Assembly (NCBI GenBank): GCA_023395615.1
Contig: JAEWYP010000038.1
Coordinates: 1 to 56,205 of the forward strand
Source: Bacillota bacterium
GTDB taxonomy: Bacteria > Bacillota > Clostridia > Christensenellales > Aristaeellaceae
Reading direction: 5' to 3'
Length of the DNA stretch: 56,205 nucleotides
Shown in pieces: positions 34,928 to 43,655 of the stretch (position 1 is the stretch's first letter; the number at the start of each line of letters is the position of its first letter). Under the pieces are notes generated by a model that ran no database searches, was not told where the DNA came from, and saw only the letters and a list, made by a program, of their open reading frames with translations. The translations under genes were made by a program, and so were the position numbers.

Positions 34928-36859
34928 ATGATGAAAAAGCTTCTCAGTTTTCTGGTGACCCTCTCAATGGTAAGCAGCCTGCTGTTTACCGGCGCGTTTG
35001 CCGCCGGCTACAACGCCGGTTCGCTTGGCAACGACGCCACGTTTGAAACCCTTCAGGAAGCCCGCGTAAGCGGCCCCGCCGCAGTAGCGCAGTTTACCGG
35101 CAACGAAGGGAAAACGTATGTGTCCCATCCCGTGCTGGACGGATACCCGGAAGGCACCACGTTCGTGTACCGTTCTGCCAACCTGTACGGCGGCCGCGCC
35201 GCAGCGCGGATGAACACCAACATTCTGGTTTACTCCGATCAATCCTTCGCGGATAAGGACGCGGCGCTTGCTTACCTGCAGTCCCTCGGCCTGATCGACA
35301 TCATCACCGAAGCCCGCGGAAGCGTTGTGCTCGTAACGCCGTCCGACCCGGAGGCCGGTTTCTCCGCCGCCGACCAGAAGTGCTACTACGCGCTGCAAAC
35401 CGCCATGCTCTCGCAAAAGGCCTCCGTTAAAAACGGCGATACAACCGTATCGTACGCCGACGGGGAATACTTCGGCGGGTTCGGCTATCTCTACGTCGTC
35501 GGCATCGGCGGCGGCGCGACCTTCCTGAACAACTACGTTGCCGGCACCGTCGATTACGCAAGCCGTATCGCGGGTATGCTGCTGATCGACGGCCAGATGG
35601 ACGCAATCCGCACCGTGGCGTCGCTGGTGCCCGTGTATCTGGTGAACGCGACGGACGACGTGGTGGCTAAGTATAAGGCCGCCGACAAAACCGACGCCAG
35701 CATCACCGATAACGACGTAACCACCTACTTTAACCAGGCGCTGCCGCTGCAGCGGGTCATGGTCGCCAGCACGGAAACCCCGGATACCGCGGCCTTTGTG
35801 AAAGACGCCTACTACAACCTGTTCATCAAAGCCATGCGCGTGCCGGTTGGCAAAGCGGGCCTGTACAGCGCCGGCACCCCTTACCAGAACTATAACTTCG
35901 ACGAAGCGCCCTACTCCCTGTGCGACAGGGACGCGGTCATTAACGGCGTTACCGCGGACGGTATCCACGTCGCCTATCAGCATGACGACCGTTTCAGCGA
36001 CCTGAAAACCGAAGACGGCTCTTACCTGCAGGATTGGGTAGAGTATCTGCCGGATGAAGTGCTAAGCGGCAAAGCGGCCAAAGGATCCGTACCGCTGGTG
36101 CTTGCGCTGCATGGCGGCGGAGACGACGCGGCCCAGTTTGTGGACGAGATCGGCCTATTGAGCCTTGCCGGCAAAGAGCGGCTCGCCATCGTCGCGCCCG
36201 ACCATACCAGCATCGGCGGAACACTGAAAGGGATGGAAATCGTCGGCGGTATCCTGTGCGACGTTCTGCCCCGGCTGGTGAACTACATGGTGGAAACTTA
36301 CCCGGCGCTGGACGCTTCCCGTGTGTATGTAACCGGCTACTCCATGGGCGGCTCCGCCACCCTGAAAGCCGCCAACGGCGGCCCGTCGGTTTTCGCGGCG
36401 GCAATCCCCATGGCCGCGGCGGGCTATACGCCGACCGATGAGCAGATTGCCCAGTTTAAGACCCTCGACCTGCCCGTGATGTTCACTACCTCCACCTACG
36501 ACCTGCCCGGCGCCTTCAACCAGACGAACGGCACGCTGGCGGAAGGGTATCAGGGCCAGCTGAACCTGTTCCTTGGTTACAACGAAATGAAGCCGATTGA
36601 TACGTTTGATTTCACAACTTATCCGATTAACGGCTTCGCGGCGGACAGCGTGCGGGTGATCACGCTCAACGGCGAATATCAGAACACCACCTGGACGCTT
36701 AACAACGACAAGGGCGTTCCGATGGTCGCGCTGAGCTACACGAAGGGCCTTACCCACGCGCTCTATCCCGAATACGCCAAACTTGGCTGGGATTTTGCCA
36801 AGCATTTCTCCCGTGATCAGCAGACAAAGGAAATTATCTATCAGGCAAACGTAAAGTAA
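34928..36859 (+). CDS. Secreted two-domain alpha/beta hydrolase, array member A6
   Basis: 643 residues, signal peptide about 1-26 (TGAFAAG, matching A5). Subfamily B. Ser472 (GYSMGGSAT), Asp525 (TTSTYD), His610 (LTHALYPEY); the oxyanion-loop region reads LHGGGDDA, the only member lacking the Pro after DD. Pseudo-elbow GIGGGATF. An insert before the nucleophile strand (GGTLKGMEIVGGILCDVLPRL) resembles that of A1 and A8 and is missing from A2-A5 and A7. Tandem ATGs at 34928/34931 follow AAAGGG. It follows A5 by 38 nt with no hairpin, the tightest junction in the array. Confidence 0.82.
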   Translation: MMKKLLSFLVTLSMVSSLLFTGAFAAGYNAGSLGNDATFETLQEARVSGPAAVAQFTGNEGKTYVSHPVLDGYPEGTTFVYRSANLYGGRAAARMNTNILVYSDQSFADKDAALAYLQSLGLIDIITEARGSVVLVTPSDPEAGFSAADQKCYYALQTAMLSQKASVKNGDTTVSYADGEYFGGFGYLYVVGIGGGATFLNNYVAGTVDYASRIAGMLLIDGQMDAIRTVASLVPVYLVNATDDVVAKYKAADKTDASITDNDVTTYFNQALPLQRVMVASTETPDTAAFVKDAYYNLFIKAMRVPVGKAGLYSAGTPYQNYNFDEAPYSLCDRDAVINGVTADGIHVAYQHDDRFSDLKTEDGSYLQDWVEYLPDEVLSGKAAKGSVPLVLALHGGGDDAAQFVDEIGLLSLAGKERLAIVAPDHTSIGGTLKGMEIVGGILCDVLPRLVNYMVETYPALDASRVYVTGYSMGGSATLKAANGGPSVFAAAIPMAAAGYTPTDEQIAQFKTLDLPVMFTTSTYDLPGAFNQTNGTLAEGYQGQLNLFLGYNEMKPIDTFDFTTYPINGFAADSVRVITLNGEYQNTTWTLNNDKGVPMVALSYTKGLTHALYPEYAKLGWDFAKHFSRDQQTKEIIYQANVK

Positions 36860-36877
36860 CCAACCACCCCAACCCTT

Positions 36878-36912
36878 CCCTCCCGGGCGTGCATACGCAT
36901 GGCCCGGGAGGG
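36878..36912. other. Spacer hairpin A6/A7
   Basis: Perfect 11-bp stem CCCTCCCGGGC/GCCCGGGAGGG with a 13-nt loop, directly before the A7 ribosome binding site (AAAGGA). Confidence 0.72.
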
Positions 36913-36935
36913 ATTGCTACAGAAAGGAACATCCC

Positions 36936-38819
36936 ATGCTAAGAAAAATCCTGTGCGCGGCGCTGTGTCTGTGCCTGATACTGGGCAGCAGCTCCGCCTT
37001 CGCCTTGAATTATTCGCAGCACTTCGATAACGACTCGACCTTTGAAACGCTGGAAGAAGCACGTGCCAACGAAGTGGCTTATCTGAACAGCGCGACCGGC
37101 AGAACCTACGTGACCGATCCGGCTATGGATACCTATCCGCAGGGAACGACCTACGTATACCGTTCCGCGAAAATGTACACTTCCTTAAGCGCGGCCAACC
37201 GGATGAATACCAACATCCTGATTTATACCGATCAGTCCTTTGCCGACAAGGCGGAAGCGCTGGCCTATCTGCAGGGGTTGGGTCTGACCAGCCAGATTGA
37301 TGAAGCCAGCGGCAGCGTTGTGCTGGTAACGCCCATCGATAAGGAAAACGGCTTCGGGACTGCAGACCAGTACGCCTATTACCAGATGCAGTCCGCCATG
37401 TTTAACATCGGCTACAGCCAGAAGGTCAACGACACGACCACCAATTACTATGCCGACAGCGCCTATTACGGCGGCCTGACCTACCGTTACTTAATCGGCG
37501 TCGGGGCCGGCGCGACCTTCTTGAACGACTATATCGCCAGCACCCTGGACTATATTTCCCGCGTGGCGGGGATGCTGCTGGTGAACGGCGGTATGGAAAA
37601 AATCCGTCAGGTTGCCGCCCCCGTACCCGTTTATCTGGTCAACGCAAGCGACGCGATCATCGAAAAGTATAAAACCGCCAACGACACGGAAGCCTATGGA
37701 TACGAAAACGGCTATCAGTACTACTACAATCAGGCGAAACCCCAGCAAAAGGTTGTGGTCAACCAGACCGCCGAACTGAACGCGGCGCTGATCGACGATG
37801 TTTATCACAACTTCTTCATCAAAGCGCTTCGCGTTCCCGTGCTCAAAGCCGGGTTATACAGCGCGTCTACCCTGTACAGCGCCTATAACTGGAATCAGGC
37901 TCCCTATTCGCTGGGGGTGCGCAACGCCATTATCAACGGAAAAACCAAAGACGGGATCAATGTGATTGAGCATCAGGAAGACCGGTTTAAAGACATTGTG
38001 ACCGACAAGGGCGAGTATATCCAGACCTGGTATGAGATGCTGCCCGACGAAATGCTGGACGGCACGGCAAAAGACGGCAGCATCCCGCTGATCCTGATGT
38101 GCCACGGCGGCGGGGACGACCCCGTACAGGCCGCGGATGATCTGGGCTGGCTTACACTGGCCGGCCAGAAACACTTTGCGATCGTCGCACCGCTGCATAC
38201 CTCCGCCTACGACGTTCTGTCCAGCGCCCTGCCCGCGCTGGTGCAGTATATGCTGGATACCTATCCGCAGCTGGACCGTTCCCGCGTATACGCAACCGGT
38301 TATTCCATGGGCGGCGGCGCAACCAACCGCGCGCTGTACGGCAACGCCGGTCTGTTCGCGGCGGCTGTACCCATGTCCGCCACGCCCTACACGCATCTGG
38401 AAGATCAGACTGCGCAGTTTGCCAAGGTGGATATCCCCGTGCTGTTTACCACCTGCACCTATGATACCAGCACGCACTTCGATTCCAAAAACGGGATCAT
38501 CGCGGAAGACTACCAGATGAACATCAACGATTATCTGAGCTATAACGAGATGCCCACCGTCACTTACGATTTCCAGAAATACCCCATCAGCGGCTTCAAA
38601 GCGGACACCTACAAGGCGACCGTGCTCAACGGGGAATACCCCAACTACACCTGGATGTTCCTCAACAAGGCGGGCGTTCCGATGGTGGGGCTGAGCGTGA
38701 CCGAGTTCCTGCCACACGGCCTGTATGAGGGGTACGCGGAACTTGCCTGGAACTTTATGAAACACTATACCCGCAACCCGCAAAGCGGCGCCGTGCAGTA
38801 CAACCCCTACGCCGACTGA
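36936..38819 (+). CDS. Secreted two-domain alpha/beta hydrolase, array member A7
   Basis: 627 residues, signal peptide about 1-23 (SSSAFA). Though on the plus strand among B-type genes, it is A-type: opening RKILCAALCLCLILGSS, TFETLEEARANE, ATGRTY, the NWNQAPYSL stretch and FLPHGLY all match A1-A3. Ser457 (GYSMGG), Asp510 (TTCTYD), His594 (LPHGLYEGY); oxyanion-loop region CHGGGDDP. Pseudo-elbow GVGAGATF. The base motif ends EGY instead of PEY. This placement implies an inversion or gene movement within the array after the two subfamilies separated. Confidence 0.82.
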   Translation: MLRKILCAALCLCLILGSSSAFALNYSQHFDNDSTFETLEEARANEVAYLNSATGRTYVTDPAMDTYPQGTTYVYRSAKMYTSLSAANRMNTNILIYTDQSFADKAEALAYLQGLGLTSQIDEASGSVVLVTPIDKENGFGTADQYAYYQMQSAMFNIGYSQKVNDTTTNYYADSAYYGGLTYRYLIGVGAGATFLNDYIASTLDYISRVAGMLLVNGGMEKIRQVAAPVPVYLVNASDAIIEKYKTANDTEAYGYENGYQYYYNQAKPQQKVVVNQTAELNAALIDDVYHNFFIKALRVPVLKAGLYSASTLYSAYNWNQAPYSLGVRNAIINGKTKDGINVIEHQEDRFKDIVTDKGEYIQTWYEMLPDEMLDGTAKDGSIPLILMCHGGGDDPVQAADDLGWLTLAGQKHFAIVAPLHTSAYDVLSSALPALVQYMLDTYPQLDRSRVYATGYSMGGGATNRALYGNAGLFAAAVPMSATPYTHLEDQTAQFAKVDIPVLFTTCTYDTSTHFDSKNGIIAEDYQMNINDYLSYNEMPTVTYDFQKYPISGFKADTYKATVLNGEYPNYTWMFLNKAGVPMVGLSVTEFLPHGLYEGYAELAWNFMKHYTRNPQSGAVQYNPYAD

Positions 38820-38826
38820 TTCCCCG

Positions 38827-38856
38827 GCGGGAAGCACGCCCGTACGTGCTTCCCGC
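38827..38856. other. Spacer hairpin A7/A8
   Basis: Perfect 11-bp stem GCGGGAAGCAC/GTGCTTCCCGC, 8-nt loop, 7 nt after the A7 stop. Only CACC follows, no T-run. Confidence 0.72.
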
Positions 38857-38922
38857 ACCTTCTGCGCTCCTCCGGCAACCGCCGGTAACATAAGGACCCC
38901 ATTGGGAAAGGAAGAACAATCC

Positions 38923-40803
38923 ATGATGAAAAAGCGGCTCAGTCTGGCGCTCGTATTCACTCTGCTGTTCACCTTCGCGCTCGTTCCGGGCGCGTTCGCG
39001 CTGAACTATTCCAGCCGGCAGGGGAACGAAGCAACTTTCGAAACTTTGCAGGAGACCCGCCTTACCAGTCCTGCCGCGGCGCTGGCGCTGGAAACGGACA
39101 AAACAAAAACCTACGTATCCAACCCCGCGCTGGACAGCTATCCCGAAAACACAACGTTCGTCTACCGTTCCGCGGACCTCTACGGCAGCTTCCGCGCGGC
39201 GGCGAGGATGAATACCAATCTGGTCGTATTCTCCGACCAGAGCTTTGCCGACAAGGATGCGGCGCTTGCCTACCTGAAGGGCCTCGGGCTTGTGGATATG
39301 ATTGAGGAAGCCAAGGGGAGCATCGTGCTTGTAACCCCCGCGGACCCCAAAGCAGGCTACGGTACGGCCGACCAGAGCGCCTTCCAGACCCTGCAAACCG
39401 TGATGCTCGCCCAAAAAGCGTCGGTGAAAACCGGCGACACAACAACCTACTATTCCGACGCGGAATACTTCGGCGGTTACGGATATGAGTATTACATCGG
39501 CATCAACGGCGGCGCTACCTTCCTGAACAACTTCGTGGCCCCGGTGACCGCAAGCGTCGGCCGGGTCGCGGGCATGCTGCTAATCAACGGCGATATGCAG
39601 TGCTACCGCAGCGTGGCCGCAAGCGTGCCGGTCTATCTGGTAAACGCCAAAGACGACGTTGTGGCGAAATATCAGCAGGCCAACGGCACCGACGCGTCCA
39701 CATTCGCGGGCGACGTCGTAACTTACTATAACCAGGCGCTTCCGCTTCGCAAAGTGGTTGTCGCGCAGGATGACATGCCCGACGCCGCAAAATACATTAA
39801 GGATGCCTACTACAACCTGTTTATCAAAGCCATGCGCTGCAGCGCCACGGGCGGCACCCTCCCGTTCTCGCTGTGCGAGCGCGACGCGATTTTGAACGGG
39901 GAAACGCCGGATGGCGTGAACGTGGCCTTCCACTCCGAGGATCGCTTCAGCGACGTGAAAACCCAGGACGGAGAGTATCTGCAGTCCTGGTATGAGATTC
40001 TGCCGGACGAAGTGCTGAACAACACTGCTCCCGCAGGCAGCGTGCCGCTGATTCTGGCGCTGCACGGCATGGGCGACGATCCGCTGATGTTCGCGGACGA
40101 GAACGGGTATATCAAACTGGCGGGCGATCAACGCGTCGCCGTGGTATCCCCCCAGCATCAGGAAGTTTTCTGGACGATGAAGGACGGAAAATTCGTGGAA
40201 GGCATCGAGTGCGAAATCATGCCCAAATTTGTGCGCTCCCTGCTGGAAACCTATCCTGCACTGGACGCGTCCCGCGTGTACGTAACCGGCTATTCCATGG
40301 GCGGTTTCGCCACGATGAAGACCGTACATGGCGACCCCGCGCTGTTTGCCGCCGCCGTGCCTATGTCCGGCATGGGTTATACGCCGACCGACGAGCAGGC
40401 CGCCCAGTTTAACACGGTGGACCTGCCCATCCTGTTCACCACCTCCACGCGCGACCTGAGCGTGGTGTTCGACGAAGCGGCCGGGCACATTGGCACCAGC
40501 CACCAGACGCAGATTCAGCTTTTCTTGAAATACAACGGCATGAGCAACTTTGACGCTTATGATTTTGACAAGTACCCGATGGCAGGTTTCAAAGCCGACA
40601 GCGGCCTGACCGTCACCCTCAACGGCGAGTTTGTGAACCATCGCTGGTTCCTGAACAACGCCGACGGCGTGCCGATGGTGGGTCTCGGAATTACCGAGGG
40701 CTTCGTACATTCTCTGTATCCCGAATTCGCCAAGATCATGTGGGACTTTGCCAGCCATTATTCGCGCAACACCGAAACCGGCGCGGTGGTATATCACCCG
40801 TAA
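38923..40803 (+). CDS. Secreted two-domain alpha/beta hydrolase, array member A8
   Basis: 626 residues, signal peptide about 1-26 (VPGAFA). Subfamily B. Ser458 (GYSMGGFAT), Asp511 (TTSTRD), His596 (FVHSLYPEF); oxyanion-loop region LHGMGDDP. Pseudo-elbow GINGGATF. It lacks about 16 residues present in every other member, the tract between KAMR and FSLCERDA (about 305-317), and ends at VVYHP, a few residues short. Catalytic residues are intact, so it is probably still functional with an altered linker. ATG 38923 (a second ATG follows at 38926) after AAAGGAAG. Last gene of the plus-strand unit, followed by a terminator. Confidence 0.82.
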   Translation: MMKKRLSLALVFTLLFTFALVPGAFALNYSSRQGNEATFETLQETRLTSPAAALALETDKTKTYVSNPALDSYPENTTFVYRSADLYGSFRAAARMNTNLVVFSDQSFADKDAALAYLKGLGLVDMIEEAKGSIVLVTPADPKAGYGTADQSAFQTLQTVMLAQKASVKTGDTTTYYSDAEYFGGYGYEYYIGINGGATFLNNFVAPVTASVGRVAGMLLINGDMQCYRSVAASVPVYLVNAKDDVVAKYQQANGTDASTFAGDVVTYYNQALPLRKVVVAQDDMPDAAKYIKDAYYNLFIKAMRCSATGGTLPFSLCERDAILNGETPDGVNVAFHSEDRFSDVKTQDGEYLQSWYEILPDEVLNNTAPAGSVPLILALHGMGDDPLMFADENGYIKLAGDQRVAVVSPQHQEVFWTMKDGKFVEGIECEIMPKFVRSLLETYPALDASRVYVTGYSMGGFATMKTVHGDPALFAAAVPMSGMGYTPTDEQAAQFNTVDLPILFTTSTRDLSVVFDEAAGHIGTSHQTQIQLFLKYNGMSNFDAYDFDKYPMAGFKADSGLTVTLNGEFVNHRWFLNNADGVPMVGLGITEGFVHSLYPEFAKIMWDFASHYSRNTETGAVVYHP

Positions 40804-40817
40804 CCAAACGCAGGTGA

Positions 40818-40852
40818 AAGCGCCGACGGCTGAATGCCGTCGGCGCTTCTTT
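40818..40852 (+). terminator. Terminator of A4-A8 unit
   Basis: Perfect 13-bp stem AAGCGCCGACGGC/GCCGTCGGCGCTT with a 5-nt loop, followed by CTTT, 15 nt after the A8 stop. Confidence 0.85.
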
Positions 40853-40957
40853 GCGCGCACTCTGCCGGTGAAAGCATCGGCAAAGAACAGGTTCCCGCGT
40901 CAAACAGGTCTGTTTCAATTCCAATATCAGGCGAATACTTTCTGCCAGCAGTGCGTT

Positions 40958-41953
40958 TTATAGCCCTTCGTTGGGATATACGAGCCCCCACTGAGCGCGC
41001 AGCGCATCCATCTGGCGCATGATGCGCACCGTTTCGGCATGGGGCATGGCCTCGCACTCCGTCTGTCCGCGCTCAATCGCATCCACCGCCGCTTGCACCT
41101 CGTATTCGAACCCTGTAATCTGCGGGGGAACGGTGTAGGTGCGCACCGCGTCGGGTTTGTTGTGCTGCGTTACGATGATTTCCATGGGATTATTGATGTT
41201 ATCCACAGTCAGCGTTCCGGTTGTGCCGTACACCACGCCGCGCCGATCCCCCGTGCAGGTAAAGGCGGCACAGAGAATGGCCATTTTCCCATCACGGTAC
41301 GTAAGCGTAATAGAATCCTGAGCATCCACGCCGGTTTCAATTTTCTGGGATACACTGTGCATTTCCGCAATATCATCGCCAAACACCATAGAAGCGAAAT
41401 TGAGCGTATATACCCCCAGGTCCAGCAGTGCGCCGCCCGCCAGTTCCGGTCTCAGCATCCGCTCCACATGCTCCAACGGGTAAGCCAGGTTGGCGGTCAG
41501 CACCCGTGGCGTGCCGATGGCGCCCGAAGCGATCAGTTCGTCGATCATCTTGCGGGAAGGCAGGTAGCGCGTCCAGATCGCTTCCGCCACGTACAGCCCT
41601 TTTTCGTACGCCATGTTGGTAACGGCTTCCGCCTGCGAGGCGTTCACGGTGAACGCCTTTTCGCACAGCACATTTTTACCGCACGAGAGGCACAGCCGCA
41701 TATGCTCGTAGTGGTGCGAATGCGGCGTGGCGACGTATACAAGGTCTACCTTGGGGTCGGCCAGCATCTCCTCATAAGACCCGTATGCTTTTTGAAAACC
41801 GTAATCGTGGGCAAACTGCTGCGCGCGCGCTTCGTCGCGGGCAGCCACCGCATAAGGAGCAAGGCTGTGGTTTCCCGCCGCAACCATGCCGTTGATCGTA
41901 TGGGCCATTTTCACCGCAATGTTGCCCGCACCCAGAATGGCAATATTCACCAT
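40958..41953 (-). CDS. Gfo/Idh/MocA family NAD(P)-dependent oxidoreductase
   Basis: 331 residues. N-terminal Rossmann domain (NIAILGAGNIAVKMA, GxGxxA type), the VYVATPHSHHYEH segment after strand 4 and CEKAFTVNASQA, the family's EKP-type motif with Ala for Pro. The C-terminal domain includes GGALLDLGVYTLNFA. Members oxidise or reduce sugars, inositols or dihydrodiols; the ATPHSHHYEHM pattern recalls the dihydrodiol dehydrogenase/glucose-fructose oxidoreductase branch, but no substrate can be named. ATG at 41953 after GGGGAG at 8 nt. Its promoter diverges from the GGDEF gene; it converges on A8. Confidence 0.9.
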   Translation of the reverse strand: MVNIAILGAGNIAVKMAHTINGMVAAGNHSLAPYAVAARDEARAQQFAHDYGFQKAYGSYEEMLADPKVDLVYVATPHSHHYEHMRLCLSCGKNVLCEKAFTVNASQAEAVTNMAYEKGLYVAEAIWTRYLPSRKMIDELIASGAIGTPRVLTANLAYPLEHVERMLRPELAGGALLDLGVYTLNFASMVFGDDIAEMHSVSQKIETGVDAQDSITLTYRDGKMAILCAAFTCTGDRRGVVYGTTGTLTVDNINNPMEIIVTQHNKPDAVRTYTVPPQITGFEYEVQAAVDAIERGQTECEAMPHAETVRIMRQMDALRAQWGLVYPNEGL

Positions 41954-42007
41954 GATTCGCACTCCCCTTCATCCGACTGAATGAACGTATTCGTTTCCGT
42001 TGTGATC

Positions 42008-42036
42008 ATCCTACTCAATTTGAACGAAATTCGCAA
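42008..42036 (-). promoter_or_regulatory. Promoter of the oxidoreductase gene
   Basis: Minus strand TTGCGA (42036-42031), 17-nt spacer, TAGGAT (42013-42008); leader about 50 nt. Confidence 0.6.
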
Positions 42037-42090
42037 TGGTTTTTCTGGATTTTTCGGTAAAAGCATACCGCCTGTTATCCTATGGGAAAG

Positions 42091-42119
42091 TTGACGGATG
42101 CCAACGAAAATGTTAATAT
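42091..42119 (+). promoter_or_regulatory. Promoter of the GGDEF gene
   Basis: TTGACG (42091-42096), 17-nt spacer, TAATAT (42114-42119); leader about 63 nt. Confidence 0.75.
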
Positions 42120-42189
42120 GTGGAACGATACTCTGGTGTGGCAGGGAAAGTACCAACTCCGCCTGCCAACCGGCTGAGGACATAAAACG

Positions 42190-43422
42190 ATGAACGAACC
42201 GCAGTATGGACAGACTACCGTTGCCCCAGAAGACCGGGACCGGCTTGCCAGAAAAAAAGGGATTGATAACCTTCGCCGCGGCGCGCTGCTGGCGAAAGTA
42301 ACGATCGGGTTTGAGCTGCTGCTGATGGCTGCCGACCTGTTATCAGCACTCATGCGGGTAGACAACCGCTTTCAGTTCGGCAACTACTTTTTCATGTATG
42401 CGCTTTTAACGGCGCTCAACATCGGCTTTCTGCTGTGCACAAACGCGTTGAACCGATCCGGCGGCCTTACCAGCAGCCGACTGAAACAGCTGAACGGTGG
42501 CATCCTCGTTTTCCTGACCCTGACCATGACCTGGGGCAGCGTGATGGCGCTGATGGATCAGAAACTGTATAGCCAGCTGACCGCTTTCATGGTGCCGCTG
42601 ATGATTTCCTCCATCCTCTTTATTCTGGAGGATTGGGAGCGCTGGATCTCCTTTGGCGTGTCGGTGCTTACGCTGGCCATCGGGTTGCCGTTTTTTCAGC
42701 CTTCTCAGGATATTCTGATTGGCGATTACGTAAATCTGGCGATTTTCGTCATTACCGCCTGGGCCGCTTCCCGGGTTGTTTACCATAATTATCTGCGGGA
42801 TTTTCACGTCACCCTGCTGCTGGAATCCTCCAACGCGCAGCTGGAACACGAGATTGTGGAGAATCAGGAGATCAACCGCCAGCTGATGCTTGCCAACCGG
42901 CAACTGAAAAACATGGCGCTTCTGGACGAGCTGACCGGCGCGCCAAACCGCCGCGCCTTCCGCAATTATATTGATATTGCCTTTGATGCTTGTGGGGACG
43001 CGCCACAGGCTCTGGCCGTACTGCTGATCGATATTGACCATTTTAAACAGTATAACGACCATTGCGGCCACGACGTGGGCGACCGGGTGCTGGTGAAGGT
43101 CGCAAGCCTGATCGATATGTTGCCCAAGGGCGCCGACCACTTTTTCTGCCGCTGGGGCGGCGATGAGTTTGTGATTCTTCAGTTGAATGCCACACAAGAG
43201 AAAACTCATACACTCGCTGAATCGATTCGTTGCAGCGTGCGGGAAACGCAACTTCCCAGCGAACTGTCGAAGGTGGATCATTATGTGTCCGTCAGCATCG
43301 GCATCGGCGTCGTAAAAGACGCAACCAAAAAAGACGTAAGCCGGGTACTGCGACTGGCCGACGAAGCATTGATCCGCGCCAAGAACGACGGTCGCGACCG
43401 CATCGAGTGCGCCATACAGTAA
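42190..43422 (+). CDS. Membrane-bound diguanylate cyclase (GGDEF)
   Basis: 410 residues. Six hydrophobic segments (about 30-210) form a membrane sensor region of no named type. A coiled-coil-like stretch (about 217-240, LLESSNAQLEHEIVENQEIN) leads into a GGDEF domain (about 245-408). DELTGAPNRRAF, LLIDIDHFKQYND and the active-site RWGGDEFV are intact, so cyclic di-GMP synthesis from two GTP is expected. The inhibitory RxxD site is not conserved: the equivalent place reads KGAD with one extra residue before GGDEF. ATG after GAGGA at 9 nt. No EAL or PilZ protein is nearby. Confidence 0.92.
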   Translation: MNEPQYGQTTVAPEDRDRLARKKGIDNLRRGALLAKVTIGFELLLMAADLLSALMRVDNRFQFGNYFFMYALLTALNIGFLLCTNALNRSGGLTSSRLKQLNGGILVFLTLTMTWGSVMALMDQKLYSQLTAFMVPLMISSILFILEDWERWISFGVSVLTLAIGLPFFQPSQDILIGDYVNLAIFVITAWAASRVVYHNYLRDFHVTLLLESSNAQLEHEIVENQEINRQLMLANRQLKNMALLDELTGAPNRRAFRNYIDIAFDACGDAPQALAVLLIDIDHFKQYNDHCGHDVGDRVLVKVASLIDMLPKGADHFFCRWGGDEFVILQLNATQEKTHTLAESIRCSVRETQLPSELSKVDHYVSVSIGIGVVKDATKKDVSRVLRLADEALIRAKNDGRDRIECAIQ

Positions 43423-43606
43423 CCCGGGCCTTGTCCCCGAAAAAAATTCCTTCGTCTGAAAATCAGCCGCCCTGCCGCAAGTTTCCGAAATCCATATAAA
43501 CCCCAACACCCAGGTATATCGGCGGGGCGAACGTTCAGCATCACGCATTCTCCCGGCACAGCAGTGCACCTTCATGATTACCGTACAACCTTATGGGCAG
43601 GCAAGC

Positions 43607-43640
43607 CAACGGGACTGTCGTATACGCGACAGCCCCGTTG
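43607..43640 (-). terminator. Hairpin after MFS gene
   Basis: CAACGGGACTGTCG pairs with CGACAGCCCCGTTG (one mismatch), 6-nt loop, ending 16 nt from the MFS stop. No T-run, so termination strength is unclear. Confidence 0.5.
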
Positions 43641-43655
43641 CGATTTTGTACCCCG

